5,559 nt of DNA from NCBI GenBank assembly GCA_033763355.1, contig JANRKT010000111.1, positions 1 through 5,559 of the forward strand. Direction: 5' to 3'. The position numbers and the translations under genes were made by a program. Within the stretch, counting starts at the first letter, position 1. The number at the start of each line of letters is the position of its first letter. The stretch comes from JANRKT01 sp033763355 (lineage in GTDB: Bacteria; Bacteroidota; Bacteroidia; Chitinophagales; Chitinophagaceae). The notes beneath the pieces were generated by a model that was given only the letters and a program-made list of their open reading frames with translations, searched no databases and had not been told where the DNA came from. Shown piece by piece: positions 1-5,559 of this stretch.

Positions 1-1241
1 CCAAGCGCCCTGTCCCAGCAGAGGCTGGCCAGCACACCCAATGCACGGCTCACTCCAAAAAGAACGGTATAAAATTCATATTCCACCATGCCATAATGCA
101 CAAGCAATGCCCCGCTGTGCGCATCTACATTGGGCCATGGATTCTTTACTTTACCGAGCGACTGCAATACAGGAGGCACCACTTCGTATATTCTCCATAC
201 AGTATTTACAAGCGGGTCATCGGCCATGTGTTTTTTACCAAATTCCATTTGCGCAGTAAAGCGGGGATCCGTTTTGCGCAGCACCGCATGTCCATAACCA
301 GGTACAACTTTGCCATCACTCAATGTTTTCTTTACATATTTTTCAATTTGCTCTTTCGAAGGAAGTTCAACACCCAGTTCTTCCCTCATTTCAAAAATCC
401 ATTTAATCACTTCCTGGTTGGCAAGGCCATGCAATGGCCCTGCAAGCCCGTTCATACCGGCGGCAAAACTCAGGTAAGGGTCGCTGAGTGCCGAGCCTAC
501 AAGGTGTGTTGCATGTGCAGAAACATTCCCGCCCTCATGATCGGCATGAATGGTCATGTACAAACGCATCAGATCTTTAAAACTTTCGTCTTCAAAACCC
601 ATCATGTGTGCAAAATTCCCTGCCCAGTCCAGCAGTCCATTAGGCTGAATATGGTCCCCCTCTTTGTACTTTCGCCTGTATATATATGCAGCCACTCTCG
701 GCAAACGTGCAATCAGGTCCATGGCATCATCAAAAGTGGCATCCCAGTAATCTTTCTTATTCATTCCGGCAGCATATCTTTTCACAAACTGCCCTTCTGT
801 TTGCAGGGCCATAATGGCGCAAACAAACTGTGTCATAGGGTGCGATGAAACCGGCAATGCTTCAATGGCATCAAACACATGGTTGGGCACATGGGAACGG
901 CGCTGCCATACAGATGTAACGAGGTTCACTTCTTCCGCATCGGGTAAATCCCCTATTAGCATCAGGTAAAACAAACCTTCAGGCAAAGGCTCAGTGCCAC
1001 CCTTTGCACGTGGGAGTTTCTGCTGCAATTCAGGTATTGAATATCCCCTGAAACGTATCCCTTCATTGGCATCAAGAAGCGATGTTTCTGTTACCAGCCC
1101 GGTTATACCCCGCATACCCTGGTAAACCTGCGACAGTGTAACTTCCCCGATTTTTTTATTTCCATGTTCTTTAAGGATGTTTTTTATTTCAGCGCCTACT
1201 GTATCTGCCTTGGCCTTGAAACGTTCTTTAATCATGTCCAT
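1..1241 (-). CDS. gltA: Citrate synthase, eukaryotic (mitochondrial-like) type, 3' end cut by window edge
   Basis: Citrate synthase condenses oxaloacetate with acetyl-CoA to citrate, the entry step of the TCA cycle, in the cytoplasm. The frame is open for 413 codons from the ATG at 1241 to the left edge; family members are about 430-440 residues, so perhaps the last 20-25 are missing. The catalytic triad is visible at the expected spacing: His271 in GPLHGLANQEV, His318 in PGYGHAVLRKTDPR and Asp373 in NVDAHSG, matching His274, His320 and Asp375 of the pig mitochondrial enzyme. The segments HADHEGGNVSAHATHLVG and SALSDPYLSFAAGMNGLAG are almost identical to the mitochondrial form, so this belongs to the eukaryotic-like branch rather than the NADH-inhibited enterobacterial type. 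Start: MDMIKERFKAKAD fits family N-termini; a second ATG two codons later (1235) is equally possible. The frame stays open further upstream, but without an ATG. The gene is co-directional with lptG, 104 bases downstream of it. Family assignment is very secure. Confidence 0.96.
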   Translation of the reverse strand, partial: MDMIKERFKAKADTVGAEIKNILKEHGNKKIGEVTLSQVYQGMRGITGLVTETSLLDANEGIRFRGYSIPELQQKLPRAKGGTEPLPEGLFYLMLIGDLPDAEEVNLVTSVWQRRSHVPNHVFDAIEALPVSSHPMTQFVCAIMALQTEGQFVKRYAAGMNKKDYWDATFDDAMDLIARLPRVAAYIYRRKYKEGDHIQPNGLLDWAGNFAHMMGFEDESFKDLMRLYMTIHADHEGGNVSAHATHLVGSALSDPYLSFAAGMNGLAGPLHGLANQEVIKWIFEMREELGVELPSKEQIEKYVKKTLSDGKVVPGYGHAVLRKTDPRFTAQMEFGKKHMADDPLVNTVWRIYEVVPPVLQSLGKVKNPWPNVDAHSGALLVHYGMVEYEFYTVLFGVSRALGVLASLCWDRAL

Positions 1242-1281
1242 ATAGCTGCGGGGTTTAAAAAAGGAAATGCTTTGATTCCGA

Positions 1282-1312
1282 TAAAGGTAGAGAAACACGG
1301 TTGTTGCAACAA
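1282..1312 (-). promoter_or_regulatory. Candidate Bacteroidota-type promoter for citrate synthase
   Basis: On the minus strand, TACCTTTA (1282-1289) matches the Bacteroidota -7 consensus TAnnTTTG at all but the last base. A TTG triplet like the -33 element lies upstream at 1307-1309 (17-base spacing) or 1310-1312 (20-base spacing; about 19 is usual). Transcription would begin near 1276, giving a leader of roughly 35 bases before the ATG at 1241. The match is imperfect and such motifs are short, so this is a prediction. Its position in the only sizeable gap before the gene supports it. Confidence 0.4.
1301..1312. repeat. Perfect 12-base palindrome, possible operator
   Basis: TTGTTGCAACAA is identical to its own reverse complement with no spacer. 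It covers the candidate -33 element of the citrate synthase promoter, where a bound dimeric regulator would affect RNA polymerase. A 12-base palindrome is expected about once by chance in a window of this size, so the location is the main argument. Confidence 0.35.
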
Positions 1313-1345
1313 ATAGAATTGCGGCAAAGTTTATTAAGCATTGGT

Positions 1346-2425
1346 TTATTTCGGGGCCTTTTTATAGAGGTAAAAAGCAACCAGCGCAAACACCACATTG
1401 GGCAGCCATGCGGCGATAAACGGGTGAAGGTCTCCCTTTGTGGAAAATATGGTTGAAAAGCGGTCGGAGACAATATAAATAGCGCTGATGCATAAGCCCG
1501 CAGCAAGATGGATGCCGCTGCCGCCCCTTATTTTACGGCAGGCTATAACTGCACCTATAAGCGTAAGTATAACCACTGAAGCAGGAGTTGCATTGCGCCT
1601 GTGCTGCTCCATACTCAGTTCCTTTACTGATTCAGTGCCCCGTAAGCGGGCCAGTTCTATCATTCGTTTTAACTCGGGGCTGGTGAGCCTGTCTTTTATG
1701 TAATCGTCATCCCTCAAATCCTGGGGCAAAAAATTAAATTTCCTGTTGATGCTTTGTTCATAGGTTACTTCTTCCTTCAGGCCGTTGATGCGCCTTTCTA
1801 TCACACCGGACAATTTCCAGTTTTTAGCAGCAGTGTCCCACATGATGTTATCTGCACGCAGGTTGTACACCACATTGTTGTTGCGTACGGTTTCCATAAA
1901 GAAACTTCCGCCCGATTTTGACGTGGTGTCATAATACCTGATACCGCAATAGCTGAATGAATCAACCTGCATGTAAATGCCGCTGCTCTGGAAATTGAGG
2001 GAAGGCCCGTTTACGTACTTTGTTTCAAACGCTGCCCTTTTTACATTGGCCCTGGGAACAAAATACAAATTGCCAACCCATAAAAGCAGGGCCAGGAAAA
2101 TGCCTCCTGCAAAATAGGGCACAAGCATACGCTTAAGGCTTACGCCGCCTGCAAGAATGGCAATAAACTCCGACCGGTTGGCTAATTTGGATGTAAAAAA
2201 AATGACAGCAATAAAAACAAAAAGCGGGAAAAGTATAGATACAATATGGGGTACAAACCCTGAATAATACTGCCGCCAGATTTCCTTATAGCTCAAACCT
2301 GATTTTACAAAGTCATCAGTTTTTTCGCTGGTATCAATCACTACCGTAATAACAGTAAACAACAGAACTGAGTAAAAAAAAGTAAACAGGAAGTTTTTCA
2401 ATATGTACCAGTCGAGCTTTTTCAT
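1346..2425 (-). CDS. lptG: LptF/LptG-family permease of the lipopolysaccharide export ABC transporter
   Basis: An inner-membrane subunit of the Lpt machine (LptB2FG), which extracts LPS from the inner membrane and hands it to the periplasmic bridge. The 359-residue length is normal for the family. Layout: three N-terminal membrane segments (about 11-31, 57-79, 101-121), a large periplasmic domain (about 125-275, the beta-jellyroll region), then three C-terminal segments (about 281-297, 304-321, 336-354). Between TM2 and TM3, residues 85-100 (SEFIAILAGGVSLKRM) carry the conserved Glu-x-x-Ala-x-x-x-Gly-Gly-x-Ser coupling-helix pattern that contacts the LptB ATPase. The C-terminal half has the family's glycine-rich GGSGIHLAAG and a late Pro-rich HPFIAAWLPN. 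The N-terminus MKKLDWYILKNFL is typical of Bacteroidota members, which supports the start at 2425. LptF and LptG are paralogues; LptG is preferred from this N-terminus, but LptF is not excluded. No other lpt gene is in the window. A -7 element lies 34-41 bases upstream. Confidence 0.9.
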   Translation of the reverse strand: MKKLDWYILKNFLFTFFYSVLLFTVITVVIDTSEKTDDFVKSGLSYKEIWRQYYSGFVPHIVSILFPLFVFIAVIFFTSKLANRSEFIAILAGGVSLKRMLVPYFAGGIFLALLLWVGNLYFVPRANVKRAAFETKYVNGPSLNFQSSGIYMQVDSFSYCGIRYYDTTSKSGGSFFMETVRNNNVVYNLRADNIMWDTAAKNWKLSGVIERRINGLKEEVTYEQSINRKFNFLPQDLRDDDYIKDRLTSPELKRMIELARLRGTESVKELSMEQHRRNATPASVVILTLIGAVIACRKIRGGSGIHLAAGLCISAIYIVSDRFSTIFSTKGDLHPFIAAWLPNVVFALVAFYLYKKAPK

Positions 2426-2458
2426 TACTCTTTAAACGAATTAATAAACAGGAAATAA

Positions 2459-2466
2459 CAAAATTA
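2459..2466 (-). promoter_or_regulatory. Bacteroidota -7 promoter element upstream of lptG
   Basis: Read on the minus strand this is TAATTTTG, a full match to TAnnTTTG. Transcription would start near 2453, leaving a leader of about 28 bases before the ATG at 2425. No TTG is found at the -33 distance; the nearest candidate is TTC at 2487-2489, 20 bases away. The strong -7 match in a divergent intergenic region makes it credible. Confidence 0.5.
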
Positions 2467-2549
2467 CCTGAAAACATACAGTTGCAGAAATTGTAAATGC
2501 AAAGCAGATGTGAAAACGACACGAATGCTTCAACCTGTGTGCATTAAAA

Positions 2550-2557
2550 TACATTTG
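2550..2557 (+). promoter_or_regulatory. Bacteroidota -7 promoter element upstream of the secreted hydrolase
   Basis: TACATTTG is a full match to TAnnTTTG. A TTC at 2529-2531, 18 bases upstream, could stand in for the -33 TTG. Transcription would start near 2563, about 24 bases before the ATG at 2587. It lies 83 bases from the lptG -7 element and points the other way, so the two genes appear to be driven divergently from one 161-base region. No purine-rich ribosome binding site is visible before the ATG, as is common in this phylum. Confidence 0.5.
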
Positions 2558-2586
2558 CAGTGAAAGCAAATTGATTAACTTAGGCT

Positions 2587-3378
2587 ATGCGAATTAACTT
2601 TACATTTATTATTATAGTACCTCTGCTGCTTGTAGGTTTGGCGGAAGCCCAGGATTTAAGCATGTTTGAAAAACAACTTTTCATCAGGGGTGAAGACACC
2701 TTAAACTGCAGGATACTCTCCCCGCTTAATTATTCCCCTTCAAAAAAATATCCATTGCTTGTTTTTCTGCATGGCTCAGGCGAAAGAGGGAATGACAACG
2801 AAGCCCAGTTGAAATGGGGCGGGACCCTTTTTGCAGATTCTGCCAACAGGGCAAAGTACCCCGCCATTGTCGTATTTCCTCAATGTCCTGCTACTTCTTC
2901 ATGGTCGGTTACAAAGAGAGGCGGTAGTACTGATTCACTCGGAGGGTTCAGTTTTCCCATTGATCAGCCGGCTACAAAACCCATGCAATTGGTAATGGAT
3001 TTTATTGATACACTGGTAAAACACGGACAAGTGGATACGAAAAGAATTTATATAGGCGGGCTTTCAATGGGCGGCTTTGGAACATTTGAAATATTATGGA
3101 GAAAGCCGAATATGTTTGCAGCGGCAATACCGGTTTGCGGAGGAGGAAATCCTGAAGCTGTAAAATCATATGCAAGGAAATTTCCGGTTTGGGTTTTTCA
3201 CGGTGCAAAAGATGCTGTTGTACCCGTTGGCAATTCAAGGCTTATGGTAAATACATTGAAGGCTGCAGGAGCTGATGTAAAATATTCAGAGTACCCTGAA
3301 GTTAACCACGACAGCTGGAACAACGCATTTGCTGAACCTGAGTTGCTAAACTGGCTGTTTGCCCAGAAGAAAAAATGA
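2587..3378 (+). CDS. Secreted alpha/beta-hydrolase, predicted peptidase/esterase (COG4099-like)
   Basis: A 263-residue serine hydrolase of the alpha/beta fold, resembling the predicted peptidases (COG4099) and the polyhydroxybutyrate-depolymerase/feruloyl-esterase-like group. The true substrate, ester or peptide, cannot be read from the sequence. Residues 1-21 form a signal peptide: a short basic start, hydrophobic core FIIIVPLLLVGL, and an Ala-Glu-Ala cleavage site before Gln22. No lipobox cysteine is present, so a soluble periplasmic or secreted protein is likely. The oxyanion-hole strand is LLVFLHGSGERG (57-68), the nucleophile is Ser160 in GGLSMGG, the acid is Asp209 in HGAKDAVVP, and the base is His241 in NHDSW; all three triad members are present at normal spacing. 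The PQCP motif (98-101) and CGGGNP (184-189) are typical of the group. It is a single-gene unit: its own promoter lies upstream, and its 3' end faces a convergent gene 38 bases away. The start is fixed by the signal peptide. Confidence 0.9.
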   Translation: MRINFTFIIIVPLLLVGLAEAQDLSMFEKQLFIRGEDTLNCRILSPLNYSPSKKYPLLVFLHGSGERGNDNEAQLKWGGTLFADSANRAKYPAIVVFPQCPATSSWSVTKRGGSTDSLGGFSFPIDQPATKPMQLVMDFIDTLVKHGQVDTKRIYIGGLSMGGFGTFEILWRKPNMFAAAIPVCGGGNPEAVKSYARKFPVWVFHGAKDAVVPVGNSRLMVNTLKAAGADVKYSEYPEVNHDSWNNAFAEPELLNWLFAQKKK

Positions 3379-3416
3379 ATTGCTTGTTTCGGGCCACTTA
3401 AACACTATATTGCCCC

Positions 3417-4487
3417 TTAATCAACATGGTAATACTTCCAGTGTTCATAGACTGTTTCATAACTGGCGAATGCCCCCTTAATCCTGCTCAGGTCAAAACT
3501 GTAATCATATTTTGAAAATTCCCCGGGAAGATTATTCCTCAGGTTGTTTTTATCATAAAGAACGATTTCTTCAAGCGAACCTAAATCCAGCCATTGACTG
3601 AATGATATGCTATACCTGTCATTGATTTTATTATAGCGAAATTTTTCAATCCCCATGATAAACGGCATTGGCATTTTCTTTCCGGGATGGGGAACAAGGT
3701 CGTTGACAGCGGCAGGGTATTCCCCTGTTTTGTTCCTGTAATCTTCAATCAAAGCAATTAATGCTTCGCTTTTTTTAATTGCAAAGCTCCTGCTGAAATC
3801 GCTTGCAGGCCTTACCAAAAACATAAAAGTGAGGAAGGCTGCTACTGGAATGGTCATGAAATAAAAAGGTAACGGGATTATCTTTTGAGGGCCGGCATCT
3901 TTCAATTTACTGACCCGCCTGATGGCTGCATATAAACCTGCCGGCAGCAACAGCAGCGCCAGAATACCAGGTATAATTCCAATGCCAACGAACACAAACA
4001 ACACTGCAAAAAGATAAACAAAAGTGACGCAGGCTATGGCTAAAGCCGATAAAATAATTAATGCCCCGTGATCAGGCAAACTGTAATTATTGTTTTTCCA
4101 TTTCCTTTTTTGCTGCAGTGCCAAAACAAATGCGGTTAGTACCAATACAAGACCGGATAGAAAAGTGATCTTTGGCATGGGGTTGGGTACAAACACAATG
4201 CCGGCCAAAAAAATCAGAATAATAAATAAAACGGTTGCAACGGCAAAATTGTAACGCCACCTGTGATATGTTGCGCTTTCATTTGCATTCCCTGGTTTTC
4301 TTTTTTCAATTATCAGCCAGGCCAATCCTATTGGCACAAAGAGCAGCCCAAAGGTGCCTGCTATCTGCCCAAAAACAGAGGTCCACTTTACAATGCTATT
4401 GGCCGGGCCCGGGATAAACGGGGAAATTATCATGAAAACAACAAAAAGGTTTATTAGTACCAGCTTAATCCATGTGGCGGCTTTCAT
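3417..4487 (-). CDS. Multi-spanning membrane protein of unknown function with pseudopilin-like outer segment
   Basis: I do not recognise a named family for this 356-residue protein. The first 225 residues are dominated by about seven hydrophobic segments (roughly 7-27, 39-60, 81-100, 107-125, 141-160, 162-184, 206-225), separated by short basic loops such as EKRKPGNANE and QQKRKWKNNN. The last 130 residues are polar and probably lie on one face of the membrane as a single domain. That domain opens with SEALIALIEDYRNKTGEYP (240-258) and then AAVNDLVP, a pattern seen after the hydrophobic helix of type II secretion pseudopilins and in many Bacteroidota surface or membrane proteins (helix, Tyr-Arg, Gly-x-Tyr-Pro, Leu-Val-Pro). 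There is no prepilin peptidase site, so it is not a true pilin. The rest of the domain is rich in aromatic residues. The gene is third in a likely operon, 36 bases after the HTH gene, with no terminator or promoter evident in that gap. The start at 4487 gives a plausible Lys-bearing N-terminus leading into TM1. Confidence 0.8.
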   Translation of the reverse strand: MKAATWIKLVLINLFVVFMIISPFIPGPANSIVKWTSVFGQIAGTFGLLFVPIGLAWLIIEKRKPGNANESATYHRWRYNFAVATVLFIILIFLAGIVFVPNPMPKITFLSGLVLVLTAFVLALQQKRKWKNNNYSLPDHGALIILSALAIACVTFVYLFAVLFVFVGIGIIPGILALLLLPAGLYAAIRRVSKLKDAGPQKIIPLPFYFMTIPVAAFLTFMFLVRPASDFSRSFAIKKSEALIALIEDYRNKTGEYPAAVNDLVPHPGKKMPMPFIMGIEKFRYNKINDRYSISFSQWLDLGSLEEIVLYDKNNLRNNLPGEFSKYDYSFDLSRIKGAFASYETVYEHWKYYHVD

Positions 4488-4523
4488 AACACAACATTTT
4501 TACAATTCTTAAAATAATCTACC

Positions 4524-4748
4524 TCATGTCTTGTCCCCTTTATTCTTTTGCTCTACCTGTTTTATCAATGTCCGGAATTTTTCATCAAAATGCTGCTTGA
4601 ACCATTCGTCTATTATATCTTTCCGGAAACGCCATTCTTTCCCGATTTTGGCGGCAGGTATCTTACCGGTTTGCGCCCAGGTGTAAATGGTCTGGGGCTG
4701 CATTTTAAGGTACTTTGCAACTTCTTCCAGCGTCATTATTTCTTCCAT
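4524..4748 (-). CDS. Small excisionase-family helix-turn-helix DNA-binding protein
   Basis: A 74-residue protein that is almost entirely one winged-helix MerR/excisionase-type domain (HTH_17-like). From the chosen start it reads MEEIMTLEEVAKYL, then the turn and recognition helix MQPQTIYTWAQTGKIPAAKIG, then KEWRFRKDIIDEWF, which is the conserved wing and closing helix of this family. A charged tail follows (EKFRTLIKQVEQKNKGDKT). It probably binds DNA as a transcription factor; excisionases of phages and transposons share the fold, but no integrase or attachment site is visible here. Start choice: the same frame is open up to an ATG at 4814 that shares one base with the stop of the upstream gene (TAATG), which would add 22 residues (MRGYLKADRWPVIDCVYFLK and two more). 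Those residues look unlike the family, so 4748 is preferred; 4736 is a third option. Second gene of the likely three-gene operon. Confidence 0.85.
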   Translation of the reverse strand: MEEIMTLEEVAKYLKMQPQTIYTWAQTGKIPAAKIGKEWRFRKDIIDEWFKQHFDEKFRTLIKQVEQKNKGDKT

Positions 4749-4813
4749 AAAAAATTTCAAAAAGTAAACACAATCAATAACGGGCCATCTATCAGCTTTC
4801 AGATACCCACGCA

Positions 4814-5500
4814 TTACCTGCCCCCGTCCAGCAATTGCCCCACTGCCCCGATGAGCGTAGCATAAATATTGGTTTGGGTGCTCGCCCTGAATATTTCAAA
4901 AGGCATTTCCCTGGTGCCAATAAAAGGCCTCAGGTTCCATGATAACTGTATCCCGACAAATGCAAGTATAAAAACCCAAAGCCTGAAAATAGTGAGCCCG
5001 ATTTTTGGATAAATATTCTTCTTCTCACAGGCCATCTTCAGTGTTTCAACCACCGTACGCATACTCCATATACCTGCAAATATGAATACAAAAAAATGAA
5101 GTAACTGTAAAAATGAATAAGGGCTGTTTGATAACTGAAAAAACAAAACTATCGGTGCAAAGGCAACTAATATTGTACTTAACATTACAAAGCCGCCGAG
5201 TAAAATAATGATCAGCTGCCTTAGCTTCATTTTTGAGCCAAGCAGCAGCTGAACAATATAAAAAGAAGGGAAACAAATAGCCAACGTGAGAAATATGAGT
5301 AAAATCAGTTTAATGCCCGATGAAAGCGCTTGGGCAGCGCCGTTATAACTTCCCATGATTATCCCATAAATAAATGCCGCTAAAACAATCAGAAGTACCT
5401 GCCCCTTAATAATTGATCCCGGATAATTGTCTCCACTGACATTTTCAAAATACTTTTCACGGTTTTGAAAAATCTCAAAAGCAAGTTTAAGGGAATTCAT
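4814..5500 (-). CDS. Yip1-like multi-spanning membrane protein, function unknown
   Basis: A 228-residue integral membrane protein with about five hydrophobic segments (roughly 33-50, 63-87, 95-121, 129-147, 168-187). It resembles the broad Yip1-like group of bacterial membrane proteins, and more closely a conserved hypothetical family marked by an N-terminal amphipathic stretch (LKLAFEIFQNREKYF), a small-residue-rich first helix (YGIIMGSYNGAAQAL), LAICFPSFYIVQLLLGSKM (73-91) and a C-terminal motif WNLRPFIG (188-195) followed by PFEIF and NIYATL. No catalytic or ligand-binding residues can be assigned. Its stop codon overlaps an ATG of the HTH reading frame downstream, a sign of tight operon packing. 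The start at 5500 is followed directly by the family-like N-terminus; the upstream bases are A-rich without a clear ribosome binding site. Membrane location is secure; the family link comes from memory of motifs and is moderate. Confidence 0.82.
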   Translation of the reverse strand: MNSLKLAFEIFQNREKYFENVSGDNYPGSIIKGQVLLIVLAAFIYGIIMGSYNGAAQALSSGIKLILLIFLTLAICFPSFYIVQLLLGSKMKLRQLIIILLGGFVMLSTILVAFAPIVLFFQLSNSPYSFLQLLHFFVFIFAGIWSMRTVVETLKMACEKKNIYPKIGLTIFRLWVFILAFVGIQLSWNLRPFIGTREMPFEIFRASTQTNIYATLIGAVGQLLDGGR

Positions 5501-5559
5501 AAATCAGCTTTTTATGTTCAGAACTATTCCCGGTTTTAAAACAAGGTGGTACTAAGATA
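5501..5559. other. Right-edge flank, 5' of the membrane-protein operon
   Basis: These 59 bases should contain the leader of the minus-strand operon or the end of an upstream gene. On the minus strand two frames meet stops at once; the third stays open and would end inside the start of the Yip1-like gene. The only promoter-like string is TAGTTCTG (one mismatch to TAnnTTTG) with a TTG 15 bases upstream, which is too weak and too closely spaced to call. No repeat or RNA structure is evident. Confidence 0.3.

Noticed and set aside
96..848. Long plus-strand open frame of 250 codons opposite citrate synthase
   Set aside because: It lies wholly antisense to a gene with clear catalytic motifs, and its translation is Cys/His/Arg-rich with no recognisable domain. 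It is an antisense shadow of conserved codons.
3388..3416. Possible bidirectional terminator between the convergent hydrolase and membrane-protein genes
   Set aside because: Only a 4-base GGGC/GCCC stem with a 17-base loop can be drawn, without a U-tract on either strand. It is too weak to call.
4524..4748. HTH protein as a phage or transposon excisionase marking a mobile element
   Set aside because: No integrase, attachment repeat, tRNA or compositional break is seen in the window, and the flanking genes look like ordinary chromosomal membrane proteins. The domain is also common in non-mobile regulators.
4749..4790. Promoter directly before the internal HTH start (TACTTTTTG on the minus strand)
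   Set aside because: The spacing of the TTTG within the motif is off by one base, and no TTG lies at the -33 distance; the AT-rich run explains the resemblance.
4548..4865. Plus-strand open frame of 105 codons across the HTH gene
   Set aside because: Antisense to the HTH domain and the end of the Yip1-like gene; composition is low in charged residues and it has no start context or domain.

Overview
The window reads as chromosomal DNA of a Bacteroidota bacterium, most likely Chitinophagaceae or a close relative. The grounds are the protein families, including a eukaryotic-type citrate synthase and a Bacteroidota-style LptG, the absence of clear Shine-Dalgarno sequences, and three matches or near matches to the Bacteroidota -7 promoter element TAnnTTTG in front of genes. 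The assignment comes from recognition by eye, not from a search. Base composition and codon use look even across the window, and no transposase, integrase, tRNA, rRNA or CRISPR repeat was seen.

Left part (1-2425, minus strand): a citrate synthase gene runs off the left edge, so its C-terminal end is missing. Upstream of it, in the same direction, is a full-length LptF/LptG-family permease of the lipopolysaccharide exporter. The 104-base gap between them holds a candidate promoter whose -33 region coincides with a perfect 12-base palindrome, so citrate synthase may have its own control.

Middle (2426-3378): a 161-base divergent intergenic region carries a -7 element facing each way, one for lptG and one for a plus-strand secreted alpha/beta-hydrolase (predicted peptidase/esterase, COG4099-like) with a signal peptide and complete catalytic triad. 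The hydrolase meets the next gene tail to tail.

Right part (3417-5500, minus strand): three tightly packed genes look like one operon, transcribed in the order Yip1-like multi-spanning membrane protein, small excisionase-family helix-turn-helix protein, then a second multi-spanning membrane protein with a pseudopilin-like outer segment. The HTH protein has no recombinase partner in view and sits between two membrane proteins of unknown function. This is the least explained part of the window and the best candidate for an undescribed functional unit, although nothing in the sequence demonstrates one. The first 22 codons of the HTH reading frame are ambiguous: an ATG overlaps the upstream stop codon, but the recognisable domain starts at a later ATG.
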